A stretch of DNA of 64,000 bases, taken from NCBI GenBank assembly GCA_964591085.1, contig CAZPXH010000005.1, forward strand, positions 62,001 to 126,000, written 5' to 3'. The notes below the pieces were generated by a model that was given only the letters and a program-made list of their open reading frames with translations, did no database searches and was not told where the DNA came from. Positions 26,934-35,240 of this stretch are shown here, piece after piece. The number at the start of each line of letters is the position of its first letter. Within the stretch, counting starts at the first letter, position 1. The translations under genes were made by a program, and so were the position numbers. This stretch comes from CAZPXH01 sp964591085 (lineage in GTDB: Bacteria > Spirochaetota > Spirochaetia > DSM-27196 > CAZPXH01).

Positions 26934-27286
26934 TTGCATTCATCTGGCGGTGACGTGCCCGGGACACTGAGCCGCGCCTTTGGCGGACTGTACAGCATCC
27001 TTGTGTACCGCGTGCTGGTACCGATGTTTGGCGGACTGTACCGCCTCCACCGCCCCCTGTTTCGCCTGGGCCATAGGGTTCTGGACATTGGAGCTCACCG
27101 CGGGACGCGGAGCTTGCCGTGCTCGCCGGAATCCTGCGAGCACCGCGCCTCATCTCGCTGGAAGTGCTTCCTCCCACAATTGAGGAGCTTCCGCGGATGC
27201 TGGAGGCCCTCCGTCACTTGTCCCAGGAAATCATGCGTGGTGGCGGGGACCTGTACGCTCAAAAACCAGGAAGCAGTAGCGCGTGA
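26934..27286 (+). pseudogene. small gene interrupted by a frameshift
   Basis: A TTG start behind GAGGAG opens a frame with coding character up to about 27100 (FGGLYSILVYRVLVPMFGGLYRL, continuing to VLDIGAHRG). Plausible coding sequence then continues in another frame from about 27108 (DAELAVLAGILRAPRLI, then LPRMLEALRHLSQEIMRGG) to a TGA at 27284. An in-frame TAG blocks the second frame just upstream, so a single intact gene would need a frameshift. The product of about 115 residues is not recognised. The frameshift may be true decay or a sequencing error. The tail overlaps the convergent methyltransferase end. Confidence 0.4.
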
Positions 27287-28085
27287 GCCCGAGTTCCTGC
27301 GTCCGCCGCAGCGCGAGCCCTCCGATCACGTTCGCAAGCGCAGGACGAGACAGACCGTGATTCACCAGGTTGGGACGAAGCAGCGGTGCCAGGAGGTCCA
27401 CACGGATTCCCGGCCGCGCAAACCCGGAAAGGTCCAGTACCCGGAGGGCCCGGAGGCCCGCGGCCCGTCCCTCCTCCAGCGCCTGGTCAAGCGGCCGCAA
27501 GCCGGGGATGCGCCAGCCATCCCGAAACCGTTGTAGCAGCAACCGTTCGCCAGGTCCGGCGGCCGGGCCGTGGGGGCCCGCCACAAAGTCATCCAGCACC
27601 AACAGCCGGCCACCGGGCCGTAGGAGTTTCGCCGCAGACTGGATGGTGCCGGCGGGATGGCTGCTGTGAACCAGGGACTCTATGAAGTACACGCAGTCCA
27701 CGGGGCTGCCAAGCGCCTGCAGATCATCCCTGTTCTGGTAGTCCCCGTGCAGAACACGGAAGCCCTTCCCCCCAAAGCGCTGCTCTGCAATTCGTGCCTG
27801 CTCCGCGCTGATTGTCAGGCCGGCGTAGCGCGCCGGGTGGCGGACTTGCAGCCAGGCCATGCTTCCGCCAACGCCGCAGCCGAGATCCCGGACTTCCCGA
27901 GCATTCAGCGCGCGGAGCTGCTGCAGGATAAGGCGCTCGGCGTTGCGCTCCGTCTGATTGGTCGGAAACCCCGGCAGGCGGACCGGGCGGTGGATCGCCG
28001 TGCGGCCCAGGAGCATTGTGAAGAAACTGGCGGTGTTCCGGTCGTAGTACGAGGCGACGGAGCTGCCGGTAGGTGCCGAGCTCAC
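27231..28085 (-). CDS. SAM-dependent methyltransferase
   Basis: 284 residues from a GTG at 28085. The SAM site is VRDLGCGVGGSMAWLQ (motif I), followed by GLTISAEQARIAEQRF, an acidic DYQNRDDL step, and GGRLLVLDDF. The pattern resembles cyclopropane-fatty-acid or ubiquinone/sterol-type small-molecule methyltransferases. The GTG was chosen because SSVASYYDRNT is the usual start of such enzymes and a TATAGT lies six bases upstream; the longer open frame is the antisense of the cNMP gene. The substrate is unknown. Confidence 0.85.
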   Translation of the reverse strand: MSSAPTGSSVASYYDRNTASFFTMLLGRTAIHRPVRLPGFPTNQTERNAERLILQQLRALNAREVRDLGCGVGGSMAWLQVRHPARYAGLTISAEQARIAEQRFGGKGFRVLHGDYQNRDDLQALGSPVDCVYFIESLVHSSHPAGTIQSAAKLLRPGGRLLVLDDFVAGPHGPAAGPGERLLLQRFRDGWRIPGLRPLDQALEEGRAAGLRALRVLDLSGFARPGIRVDLLAPLLRPNLVNHGLSRPALANVIGGLALRRTQELGLTRYCFLVFERTGPRHHA

Positions 28086-28091
28086 TGTGGG

Positions 28092-28099
28092 ACTATACT
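28092..28099. promoter_or_regulatory. bidirectional -10 element for two leaderless genes
   Basis: The octamer ACTATACT gives TATACT on the forward strand, eight bases before the ATG at 28108, and TATAGT on the reverse strand, six bases before the GTG at 28085. Both divergent genes would start transcription at or near their start codons from the same symmetric element. Confidence 0.6.
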
Positions 28100-28107
28100 G
28101 ACCCAGT

Positions 28108-28668
28108 ATGCAGGAAGCGAGCATTGATCCCGCGCGGCTGACCGCGATGGTACATACCTCCAGCCTCTTCCGGGTTCTCAGTCCCGCGGATGTTGCGGTG
28201 TTCCTGGACCAAGCCCGCGTCCTCGCCTTTCGCCCGGATGAGGTCATCATTGACCCGGAGGGCTCCTGCGACGAGATGTACGTCATCCTGGAGGGGACAG
28301 TCTCGGTAAACAGCCTGCATGACGGGAACCGCACCTACTTGGCCGCGCTGGGCGAGGGGCAGATTGTGGGGGAGGCGGGTCTGTTCACCAACGCCCACCG
28401 GACCGCAGAGGTTTGCGCCCAGGATCACGTGATGGCGGTGCGAATTGATCGGACTGGCTTCATTCGCGCGCTCAAGACTCGCCCGAATGCGGGGGTTCGC
28501 CTGCTCTTTGTGATGATCCACGGACTGCTCTCCAAGCTGCGCGCGGCCAACCTGGAGCTTGCCTTTGAGCGCGCCGGAAACATCCAGCAGGGCGCCATTG
28601 ACGACATTGTGGCGGAACTCACCGAGGCAAGCAGCAGCGCGGCAAGTATCGTGGACGAGGAAACCTGA
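28108..28668 (+). CDS. stand-alone cyclic-nucleotide-binding protein
   Basis: 186 residues with one CNB domain (about 20–140). The phosphate-binding cassette reads VGEAGLF followed by HRTAEV, keeping the Glu and Arg that contact cyclic nucleotide. The C-terminal 40 residues are helical, with no clear helix-turn-helix, so DNA binding is doubtful. It may relay cAMP made by the cyclases in this window to a protein partner. It is transcribed divergently from a methyltransferase through a shared promoter. Confidence 0.85.
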   Translation: MQEASIDPARLTAMVHTSSLFRVLSPADVAVFLDQARVLAFRPDEVIIDPEGSCDEMYVILEGTVSVNSLHDGNRTYLAALGEGQIVGEAGLFTNAHRTAEVCAQDHVMAVRIDRTGFIRALKTRPNAGVRLLFVMIHGLLSKLRAANLELAFERAGNIQQGAIDDIVAELTEASSSAASIVDEET

Positions 28669-28675
28669 GGGCTGT

Positions 28676-29254
28676 TCAGCCGAGGCTTGGCCGATCGAAG
28701 CGAACTACCAGATGGACGCGCGCCTCATCGCTCCCGCGATTCGCAATGTCGTGGTCCACGTCACAGCTGTAGAGGATGAAGTCGCCGGTTTCCAGGTCCG
28801 CGCTCCGGTCGCCGGCGGTGACCCGGATGCTCCCGGAAATGACGGTCACGTGCTCGGTGGTCCGCGGAGCGTGGGCCCGGGATCTCAGGGCAGACCCTGG
28901 GGGAAATCTCAGGTCGTACATCTCCAGATCCTCGGCCATTTCCAGCGGGGTGAGCACCCGGAGGATCGGTCCACCGTCGTGCCGGTCCAGGATGGTGAGG
29001 TCACCATGGTGGGTGATGCTGAAACGCCGCACCGGCCGGTTACCCCCGGCAATCAGGCTGTCCAGGTCCACGTCCAGCCCGCGCGCGATTTTCCACACCG
29101 TTGCCAGCGTTGGGTTCACCTTGTCTCCCTCAATCTGAGAGAGCATGGACTTTGAGACGCCGCTCTTTTCCGACAGCGTTTCCAGGGTCAGGCCCTGTTC
29201 CCTCCGGATTCGCCTGATATTTGCGCCCACATCCGGGGCCTGATCTTCCTGCAT
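28676..29254 (-). CDS. XRE-family regulator with cupin domain
   Basis: 192 residues. An N-terminal HTH (IRRIRREQGLTLETLSEKSG, SKSMLSQIE) is followed by a cupin barrel (EHVTVISGSIRVTAGD, LETGDFILYSCDVDHDIAN). This is the layout of PuuR/SutR-like regulators that sense small ligands. The ATG at 29254 was chosen over a GTG seven codons upstream because it has GAGGA before it. It diverges from the tdh–kbl operon and is the obvious candidate regulator of threonine breakdown. Confidence 0.88.
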   Translation of the reverse strand: MQEDQAPDVGANIRRIRREQGLTLETLSEKSGVSKSMLSQIEGDKVNPTLATVWKIARGLDVDLDSLIAGGNRPVRRFSITHHGDLTILDRHDGGPILRVLTPLEMAEDLEMYDLRFPPGSALRSRAHAPRTTEHVTVISGSIRVTAGDRSADLETGDFILYSCDVDHDIANRGSDEARVHLVVRFDRPSLG

Positions 29255-29273
29255 TCCTCGCGCTCCTGTGTTC

Positions 29274-29300
29274 ACTATACCGAACCAGTTGCTTCATACT
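29274..29300. promoter_or_regulatory. divergent -10 elements between the XRE-cupin gene and tdh
   Basis: ACTATA at 29274–29279 is TATAGT for the reverse regulator gene (19 bases from its ATG). CATACT at 29295–29300 lies eight bases before the tdh ATG, giving a leaderless layout. The two promoters are 15 bases apart, so binding of the regulator could control both. Confidence 0.5.
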
Positions 29301-29308
29301 GAACCCGT

Positions 29309-30265
29309 ATGCAGGTTCTTGTCACCGGGGCCCTTGGCCAGCTTGGCAGCGAGCTGGTTCCTGCGCTCCGCGAACGATACGGGACGGACGCGGTCATCGT
29401 CACCGACGTCCGAGATCCCGGGGATGAGTCGGTGTCCAGCGGTCCATTCCACGTCCTGGACGCCACCGACGGGAATGCCCTCCTCTCCCTGGTGCAGCGC
29501 TACCGGATCCGGCGCCTCTACCACCTTGCTGCGCTGCTTTCGGCAACGGCGGAGGGGCAGCCGCTGCACGCCTGGGACCTGAATATGTCCGCCCTCATCA
29601 GCGTGCTGGAAGTTGCGCGGCAGGAAGGCTGCAGCGTCTTCACGCCAAGCTCCATCGGCGCTTTTGGTCCAAACACGCCAAAGGACTTCACCCCCCAGGA
29701 TACGCTCCAGCAGCCAACCAGCATGTACGGGATTACCAAGGTTGCCGGCGAGCTGCTGTGCAACTACTACTACCGCCGCTACAACGTGGACACCAGGGGG
29801 GTCCGCTATCCGGGGATCATTTCCAACCGGACCCTCCCGGGGGGCGGGACAACCGACTATGCCGTGGACATCTACTACGCGGCAGTCAGGGACGGACGTT
29901 ACACCTGCTTTCTGAAGGGTGACACCTATCTGGACATGATCTATATGCCGGATGCCGTCCGTGCGGCCATTGATATCATGGAGGCGGACCCCGAACGCTT
30001 GCGCCATCGCAACGCGTTCAACATCTCGGCAATGAGCTTCTGTCCGGAGGATCAGGCGGCCTACATCCGAACGCACATCCCCCACTTTGACCTCAGCTAC
30101 GATGTAGACCCGGTCCGCCAGGCCATTGCGGATTCCTGGCCCAACGCCATGGAGGACTACGCCGCCAGGGTGGAATGGGGCTGGGAGCCGCACTTTGACC
30201 TGGATGCCATGACGCGGGACATGCTTGCGGTCCTTGGGAAGCGGCATCAGGCTGGGGACTTGTAG
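29309..30265 (+). CDS. NAD-dependent L-threonine 3-dehydrogenase, epimerase-like type
   Basis: 318 residues of the extended SDR family: glycine-rich VTGALGQLGSELV for NAD, and the catalytic Ser/Tyr/Lys as PSSIGAFGP and MYGITKVAGE. The epimerase-like threonine dehydrogenase converts L-threonine to 2-amino-3-ketobutyrate. The immediately following kbl gene, whose product cleaves that intermediate, supports this call over a sugar epimerase. It likely has a leaderless start. Confidence 0.85.
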   Translation: MQVLVTGALGQLGSELVPALRERYGTDAVIVTDVRDPGDESVSSGPFHVLDATDGNALLSLVQRYRIRRLYHLAALLSATAEGQPLHAWDLNMSALISVLEVARQEGCSVFTPSSIGAFGPNTPKDFTPQDTLQQPTSMYGITKVAGELLCNYYYRRYNVDTRGVRYPGIISNRTLPGGGTTDYAVDIYYAAVRDGRYTCFLKGDTYLDMIYMPDAVRAAIDIMEADPERLRHRNAFNISAMSFCPEDQAAYIRTHIPHFDLSYDVDPVRQAIADSWPNAMEDYAARVEWGWEPHFDLDAMTRDMLAVLGKRHQAGDL

Positions 30266-30278
30266 GGAGGGAATCTCG

Positions 30279-31481
30279 ATGACAGAGCAAACCCGCAGCG
30301 AGCTTGCAGCCGAGCTGGCCGAGCTCAGAGATCAGGGCCTGTACAAGACGGAGCGGATCCTGGACAGCCCCCAGGCGGCGGAAATCACCGTTCGCGGACG
30401 TGACGGTCAGACCCGGAAGGTCGTCAATTTCTGCGCCAACAACTATCTGGGGCTGGCTTCAGATCCGCGGGTCGTTTCGGCGGCCCAGGACGCCGCCGCT
30501 CGCTGGGGAGTGGGAATGGGGAGCGTCCGCTTCATCTGCGGTACCACCGTCCTCCACCGCCAACTGGAAGAACGCATTGCCGATTGGCTCTCCTGTGAGG
30601 ACGCCATCCTGTACGCCGCGTGCTTTGACGCCAATGGCGGGGTCTTTGAGCCGCTGCTTGGAGAGGGTGACGCCATCATCTCCGACCAGCTCAATCACGC
30701 CTCCATCATTGATGGCGTACGCCTCTCCAAGGCCGCGCGCCACCGCTACGCGCACGCGGACCTGGCCGACCTGGAGGCGCAGCTCCATGCCGCCTCCAGT
30801 GCTCGCCGCGCCCTGATCTGTACTGATGCGGTGTTCAGCATGGACGGAGACCTCGCACCGCTGCCGGGAATTGTGGAGCGAGCGCAGGCCCACGGAGCCA
30901 TGGTGATGATTGATGACTGTCACGGGTCCGGTGTACTCGGTGCCCGGGGGCGTGGCACTGCCGAGCATTTTGGCGTTGACGGCAAGGTGGACATTGTTAC
31001 CACTACCTTCGGAAAGGCCCTCTCGGGCGCAAGCGGTGGCTGCATCGCAGGGGCTGGGGATCTTGTGGACCTGCTCCGCCAGCGTTCCCGACCATACCTG
31101 TTCTCCAACACCCTGGCTCCACCGGTTGCCGCCGCAACGCTTGCCGCGCTGGACATCCTGGACGCTGAACCCGAGCGTTTGCAGCGCCTGAGGGACAACG
31201 TTGCCTATCTCCGCGGCGGCCTGGAAGAAATCGGGCTGGAGGTATTGCCCGGAGAGTCCGCTATTCTCCCGGTGATGATCTACGATGAGGCGGATGCGCT
31301 CCGCCTCGCGGATGCCCTGCTTGACCACGGGATCTACGTGATTGGCTTTGCCCATCCGGTTGTCCCTCGGGGGCGGGCCAGGATTCGGGTACAGCTCAGC
31401 GCCGCGCATACCCGCGAACATCTGCAGCGTGCCATTGACGCCTTTGCTTCCGTCTGGTCGGCAGACCGGCCGATGCCCTAG
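30279..31481 (+). CDS. kbl: glycine C-acetyltransferase (2-amino-3-ketobutyrate CoA ligase)
   Basis: 400 residues of the alpha-oxoamine synthase family. The PLP Lys is in TTFGKALSGASGG, with VNFCANNYLGLA and MIDDCHGSGVLGARGRGT typical of Kbl. It splits aminoketobutyrate with CoA into glycine and acetyl-CoA. The ATG at 30279 follows GGGAGG and lies 13 bases after the tdh stop. Together with glyA and ackA in this window it allows threonine to feed glycine and acetate metabolism. Confidence 0.93.
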   Translation: MTEQTRSELAAELAELRDQGLYKTERILDSPQAAEITVRGRDGQTRKVVNFCANNYLGLASDPRVVSAAQDAAARWGVGMGSVRFICGTTVLHRQLEERIADWLSCEDAILYAACFDANGGVFEPLLGEGDAIISDQLNHASIIDGVRLSKAARHRYAHADLADLEAQLHAASSARRALICTDAVFSMDGDLAPLPGIVERAQAHGAMVMIDDCHGSGVLGARGRGTAEHFGVDGKVDIVTTTFGKALSGASGGCIAGAGDLVDLLRQRSRPYLFSNTLAPPVAAATLAALDILDAEPERLQRLRDNVAYLRGGLEEIGLEVLPGESAILPVMIYDEADALRLADALLDHGIYVIGFAHPVVPRGRARIRVQLSAAHTREHLQRAIDAFASVWSADRPMP

Positions 31482-31490
31482 GATGCAGGG

Positions 31491-32291
31491 ATGAAATCGC
31501 CCAAAGAGGTGAGCCTGGATCAGGCAATCCTCGATCGCGTTCCGCCGGTGCTTCATGAGCTAACGGAGCGCCTTCTGGCCGATCCGGAGATCAAGGGCTT
31601 CCAGGACTACGCCAACACCGTTGCCATCCGCCGCCTTGGCTACAACGACCACGGTCCGGTTCATATGCGAAAGGTGGTGATCCATGCGCTCAAAATGGCG
31701 CGCCTCCTCCGTGAGGCGGGGGTACCACTGAGCCTGGAAGCCGAGGAAGCCGGCACCTACGAGGACAGCGTGCTTTCGCTGCTGCTCGCCGGCTTCATGC
31801 ACGACATAGGAATGGCCGTCACCCGGGAGAATCACGAGAACTACAGCGCTGAACTGGCGGCCCCAATGGTCCGCAAGTACGCGGAGATGGCATTCCCCGA
31901 TGATCCTGCGCGCCAGGTGGTGATCCGCAGCATGGTGGCCGAGTGTATTGTCGGCCACATGGCAACCGTGCGGGTTCACTCGCTGGAAGCCGGCCTCATC
32001 CTCATTGCAGACGGCTGTGACATGGAAAAGGGCAGGGCCCGGATCCCCATGCTTATCAGCAGAGCAGCGAAGGTCGGCGATATCCACAAGTACTCAAGCG
32101 CAGCGGTGGAACGCATTGAGATTGGACCCGGCGAAGACCGGCCGATCTGCATCACAATCCGGATGAGCGAGCGCGCCGGGTACTTTCAGATTGAGGAAGT
32201 GTTGTTCCCAAAGCTGAACGCCAGCCCGGCGCGCGAACACGTGCAGCTTGTTGCCGAAGTCCCCGGTGACGAAGCCAAGCGCTACCTGTAG
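31491..32291 (+). CDS. HD-domain phosphohydrolase
   Basis: 266 residues. Metal-binding motifs appear as DHGPVHMRKV, LAGFMHDIGM, and a later ADGCDMEKGRARI, in the order expected for HD-type metal-dependent phosphohydrolases. Members act on nucleotides or cyclic nucleotides. The C-terminal 80 residues form a separate small domain. It starts nine bases after kbl and is followed by cytidine deaminase. The substrate is unknown. Confidence 0.85.
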   Translation: MKSPKEVSLDQAILDRVPPVLHELTERLLADPEIKGFQDYANTVAIRRLGYNDHGPVHMRKVVIHALKMARLLREAGVPLSLEAEEAGTYEDSVLSLLLAGFMHDIGMAVTRENHENYSAELAAPMVRKYAEMAFPDDPARQVVIRSMVAECIVGHMATVRVHSLEAGLILIADGCDMEKGRARIPMLISRAAKVGDIHKYSSAAVERIEIGPGEDRPICITIRMSERAGYFQIEEVLFPKLNASPAREHVQLVAEVPGDEAKRYL

Positions 32292-32303
32292 GAGGGCTGG
32301 CTG

Positions 32304-32738
32304 ATGCCAAGAACCACGCTGAACCCCGCAGAAGAGGCGCTTCTCGGGCCGGCTCTGAAGGAAGCTGCCCGCGCGAGGGACCATGCTTGGGTTCCCTACA
32401 GCCACTACAGGGTTGGCTCGGCGGTCAAGGCAAAGGAATCAGACCGCATCTACGGCGGAGCCAATGTGGAAAACGCCAGCTATGGTGCGTCCATCTGCGC
32501 GGAACGCTCCGCTATCCTGTCCATGATTGCGCAGCAGGGACCCGGTCGGCTTGAATTTGTCATTGTGTTGACAGAGAGCGACCCGCCCGCTCCGCCCTGC
32601 GCCCAGTGTCTGCAGGTGATTGCCGAGTTCGCCGACCCCGACATGCCGGTCTACCTTGCAGACCCCAATGGAGTGAAGCAGATCTATCGATTTGACGAGC
32701 TGCTTCCACATCCGTTTACCCTCTCCGCCGATGACTGA
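32304..32738 (+). CDS. cdd: cytidine deaminase
   Basis: 144 residues, homotetrameric type. The zinc-site motifs are NASYGASICAERSAI (Cys-Ala-Glu) and PPCAQCLQVI (Pro-Cys-x-x-Cys). It deaminates cytidine and deoxycytidine in pyrimidine salvage. GGAGG precedes the ATG. The PBP2 gene starts within its last codons. Confidence 0.94.
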   Translation: MPRTTLNPAEEALLGPALKEAARARDHAWVPYSHYRVGSAVKAKESDRIYGGANVENASYGASICAERSAILSMIAQQGPGRLEFVIVLTESDPPAPPCAQCLQVIAEFADPDMPVYLADPNGVKQIYRFDELLPHPFTLSADD

Positions 32739-34566
32739 TCCGCTTGCAGGAAATATCCGTCCACGCCTGGTTGTGCTCGCGGCCATAATGGCGCTCGGAA
32801 TCCTGCTGCTGCTGTGGCACCTGTTCCGCCTGCAGATTCTGGAAGGCACACTCTATGAGCAGCGCGCTCAGCAGGTAGCCGAGCGGACCATACCCCTGCC
32901 TACGCAACGCGGAGAAATCTTTGACCGAAGCTATCTCACGGAAGTGGCCACCAACGTGCGGCGCTTCGCGGTGGAGATCAATCCCGCGGAGATCCCGCGC
33001 TCTGAGTATGACGAGGTGGTGAACCGGCTTGCCGAGCTCCTTGGGGAGGATCCCGCAAGCTTTGCCACCCGCGTTCCGCGGCCCGCAGGCCAGTACGAGT
33101 GGCGGCAGGTAGCATTTGGTCTGGAGTTTGACGACATCATTCCGATCGCCGAGCAGCCGCGGGCCTTTCCCGGCGTGCGGTGGGTTGAGCGACCAATGCG
33201 GGAGTATCCGCTGGGAACGCAGCTTGCCCACGTAATCGGCTACGTGGGCGAGGTCACGCCGGAAGAGCTGCAGGTGCTCTTCAACCTCGGCTACACGCCT
33301 GGATCCATCCTGGGAAAGAGCGGTGTTGAGCGCGGCTACGATGGAGTGCTCCGCGGGAGCGATGGTCTTGCCATCACCACCGTAGATGCCCGCGGCCGCC
33401 GTGTTCCTGGCAGCGAGGAACGGGTGGTTGAGCCCCAACTCGGGAACGATATTGTTCTGACAGTAGATCTACGGATTCAGGAACTGGTTGAACGGGCCCT
33501 CGGAGACCGGGTTGGATCGGCTCTGGTCATGCGGCCGGATAGTGGGGAAATCCTTGCGATGGCATCCTGGCCGGACTTTGACCCCAACGCCTTTGTGCTG
33601 CCCGGAGAAGACGCACGCATCGCCGAGATCAGCCGGGACCAGCGCGCACCCTTCCTCAATCGCGCAATCCAGACTGCCTATCCGCCAGCCAGCACCTTCA
33701 AGCTGGTGATGAGCACGGCGGTCCTGGACACTGACGCCTTCCCCGTGGACCAGCGGATCAACACGGTTGGGTTCTATCGCGTGGGTAACCGAATCTGGCG
33801 GGACTGGCGCCCCAATGGCTTTGGACCGCTGGACCTCTACGGCGCGCTTGCCATGTCCTCCAACCAGTACTTCTACACCATGGGCTACGAGTACCTCGGT
33901 CCGGAGACCATTGCCGAGTACGCCAGAGCCTTTGGGTTTGGGCAGCTGACCGGCATTGACCTGCCCGGAGAGACACCCGGTCACATTCCCACCCCGGAGT
34001 GGAAGCAGGAGACCTACGGGTCCCAGTGGGTCGGCGGAGATACGGTCAACATGTCTATTGGCCAGGGCTTTGTCTCCACCAGCCTGATCCAGGTTGCGCA
34101 GATGGGGGCGATGATCGCCAACGGCGGCTACACCTATCGCCCCTTTGTGGTCCTGGAAACCCGCGATCCAGAGACGGGCGAAGTTGTGGAACGCAGGGAA
34201 CCCGAGCTTCTGCACGCGCCCGCCTTTGACGAGGACACCATGCGGCAGGCGCAGGAAGCGATGTGGGACGTGGTGCGCCGTGGAACTCCCGGGTCTGTCA
34301 TAACCACCAGGGAGGTTACCGTTGCCGGGAAGACCGGCACAGCGGAAACCGGCGTTGAGGACCGGGAGCACTCCTGGTTTGTGGCCTACGCTCCCGCGGA
34401 TCCCGCCGACACGCGGGACCGGGTGGTTGTTGCCGTCATGATTGAGGGCGTCAACGAATGGGAATGGTGGGCACCCAAAGCCGCCAACCTCATCATCCAC
34501 GGGATCTTCACCGGCCTGGACTACGACGGAGTTGTCAGAGACCTCCGCCCCTGGTACGGCGGGTAG
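32731..34566 (+). CDS. mrdA: penicillin-binding protein 2
   Basis: 611 residues with an N-terminal TM anchor (about 11–33), a dimerisation domain (RGEIFDRSYLTEVATNV) and a transpeptidase domain with all three active-site motifs: STFK, SSN and KTGTAE. The class B PBP2 crosslinks peptidoglycan during cell elongation. The ATG at 32731 overlaps the cdd stop; the longer frame lacks the expected membrane-anchor spacing. No mreBCD or rodA gene is adjacent, unlike the common arrangement. Confidence 0.93.
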   Translation: MTDPLAGNIRPRLVVLAAIMALGILLLLWHLFRLQILEGTLYEQRAQQVAERTIPLPTQRGEIFDRSYLTEVATNVRRFAVEINPAEIPRSEYDEVVNRLAELLGEDPASFATRVPRPAGQYEWRQVAFGLEFDDIIPIAEQPRAFPGVRWVERPMREYPLGTQLAHVIGYVGEVTPEELQVLFNLGYTPGSILGKSGVERGYDGVLRGSDGLAITTVDARGRRVPGSEERVVEPQLGNDIVLTVDLRIQELVERALGDRVGSALVMRPDSGEILAMASWPDFDPNAFVLPGEDARIAEISRDQRAPFLNRAIQTAYPPASTFKLVMSTAVLDTDAFPVDQRINTVGFYRVGNRIWRDWRPNGFGPLDLYGALAMSSNQYFYTMGYEYLGPETIAEYARAFGFGQLTGIDLPGETPGHIPTPEWKQETYGSQWVGGDTVNMSIGQGFVSTSLIQVAQMGAMIANGGYTYRPFVVLETRDPETGEVVERREPELLHAPAFDEDTMRQAQEAMWDVVRRGTPGSVITTREVTVAGKTGTAETGVEDREHSWFVAYAPADPADTRDRVVVAVMIEGVNEWEWWAPKAANLIIHGIFTGLDYDGVVRDLRPWYGG

Positions 34567-34585
34567 GAAGGACTATCACAGGACC

Positions 34586-34603
34586 CTGGGCGCTTTGGCC
34601 CAG
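34586..34603 (+). terminator. hairpin after mrdA
   Basis: CTGGGC and GCCCAG form a six-bp stem around GCTTTG, 20 bases after the stop. No T run follows, so termination is uncertain. Confidence 0.4.
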
Positions 34604-34617
34604 ACCCGCGTTGTGTC

Positions 34618-34644
34618 ACGGGACCCAAGCTGTGAGTATCCCGT
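34618..34644. promoter_or_regulatory. inverted repeat before the toxin–antitoxin operon
   Basis: ACGGGA and TCCCGT form a perfect six-base inverted repeat separated by 15 bases, 21 bases before the antitoxin ATG. RHH antitoxins usually bind such repeats to autorepress their operon. Confidence 0.4.
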
Positions 34645-34664
34645 TGTGGTGGTGTTTTGGTGGT

Positions 34665-34892
34665 ATGAAAGTCAAGACCTCCGTAACACTCTCCAGTGAA
34701 CTCCTTCGCGCAATTTCCGCGGAGGCGAACACGCAGAGCCGTTCCGAGTTCATTGAGACAGCTGTATGGGACTACCTTGCCACGCGGCGACGCACGCTCC
34801 GCGACGAACGGGAGCTTGCCATCATCAACGCAAATTCAGCGGAGCTGAACCGGGAAGCGGATGAGGCAACAGGCTTTCAGGACGGCCCGTGA
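34665..34892 (+). CDS. ribbon-helix-helix antitoxin
   Basis: 75 residues. The N-terminal KVKTSVTLSSELLRAISAEA and SRSEFIETAVWDYL match the RHH (CopG/Arc) DNA-binding fold. The acidic C-terminal tail (ELNREADEATGFQDGP) would bind the toxin. The MazF-like toxin gene starts in its last four bases (GTGA). It probably neutralises the toxin and represses the operon. Confidence 0.88.
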   Translation: MKVKTSVTLSSELLRAISAEANTQSRSEFIETAVWDYLATRRRTLRDERELAIINANSAELNREADEATGFQDGP

Positions 34893-35215
34893 AACGCGGT
34901 GATCTCTACCTGGTTCGGAGGCCTGATTCGGACGATCCAAGGCGGGAGCGAGCGTTTGTCGTCGTAGGCAGTCAGGCCCTCATCGATTCCAGTTATGTGT
35001 CGGTTGTCTGTGCACCGGTCTACTCGCGCTACCTTGAGCTGGCAATGCAGGTTCCAGTCGGGGAAGCCGAAGGCCTCAAGCATGACAGCGCCATCCACTG
35101 TGACGGGCTGCTCAGCATCCGCCAGGATCGGCTCCAAAAGTTCATCGGGACACTCCGTCCGGAACGGGTTCGGGAGCTGAATCAAGCCCTGCGGGTGGCC
35201 CTTGGCGCCGAGTAG
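34889..35215 (+). CDS. MazF/PemK-family endoribonuclease toxin
   Basis: 108 residues with the PemK start MKRGDLYLVRRP, then RAFVVVGSQALIDSS in place of the usual RPVLVVS, HDSAIHCDGLLSIRQDRL and the C-terminal GTLRPERVRELN. Toxins of this family cut single-stranded mRNA at short motifs. The GTG start is translationally coupled to the antitoxin. The nearby decayed restriction gene suggests this is a defence or accessory locus. Confidence 0.9.
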   Translation: MKRGDLYLVRRPDSDDPRRERAFVVVGSQALIDSSYVSVVCAPVYSRYLELAMQVPVGEAEGLKHDSAIHCDGLLSIRQDRLQKFIGTLRPERVRELNQALRVALGAE

Positions 35216-35240
35216 TGTGGGGTCGTGTGGCCGGATCTGG

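Noticed and set aside
26902..27177. Longer N-terminus for the response regulator
   Set aside because: Glycine- and arginine-rich sequence without a fold; the receiver domain begins at the ATG at 26901 behind a good -10.
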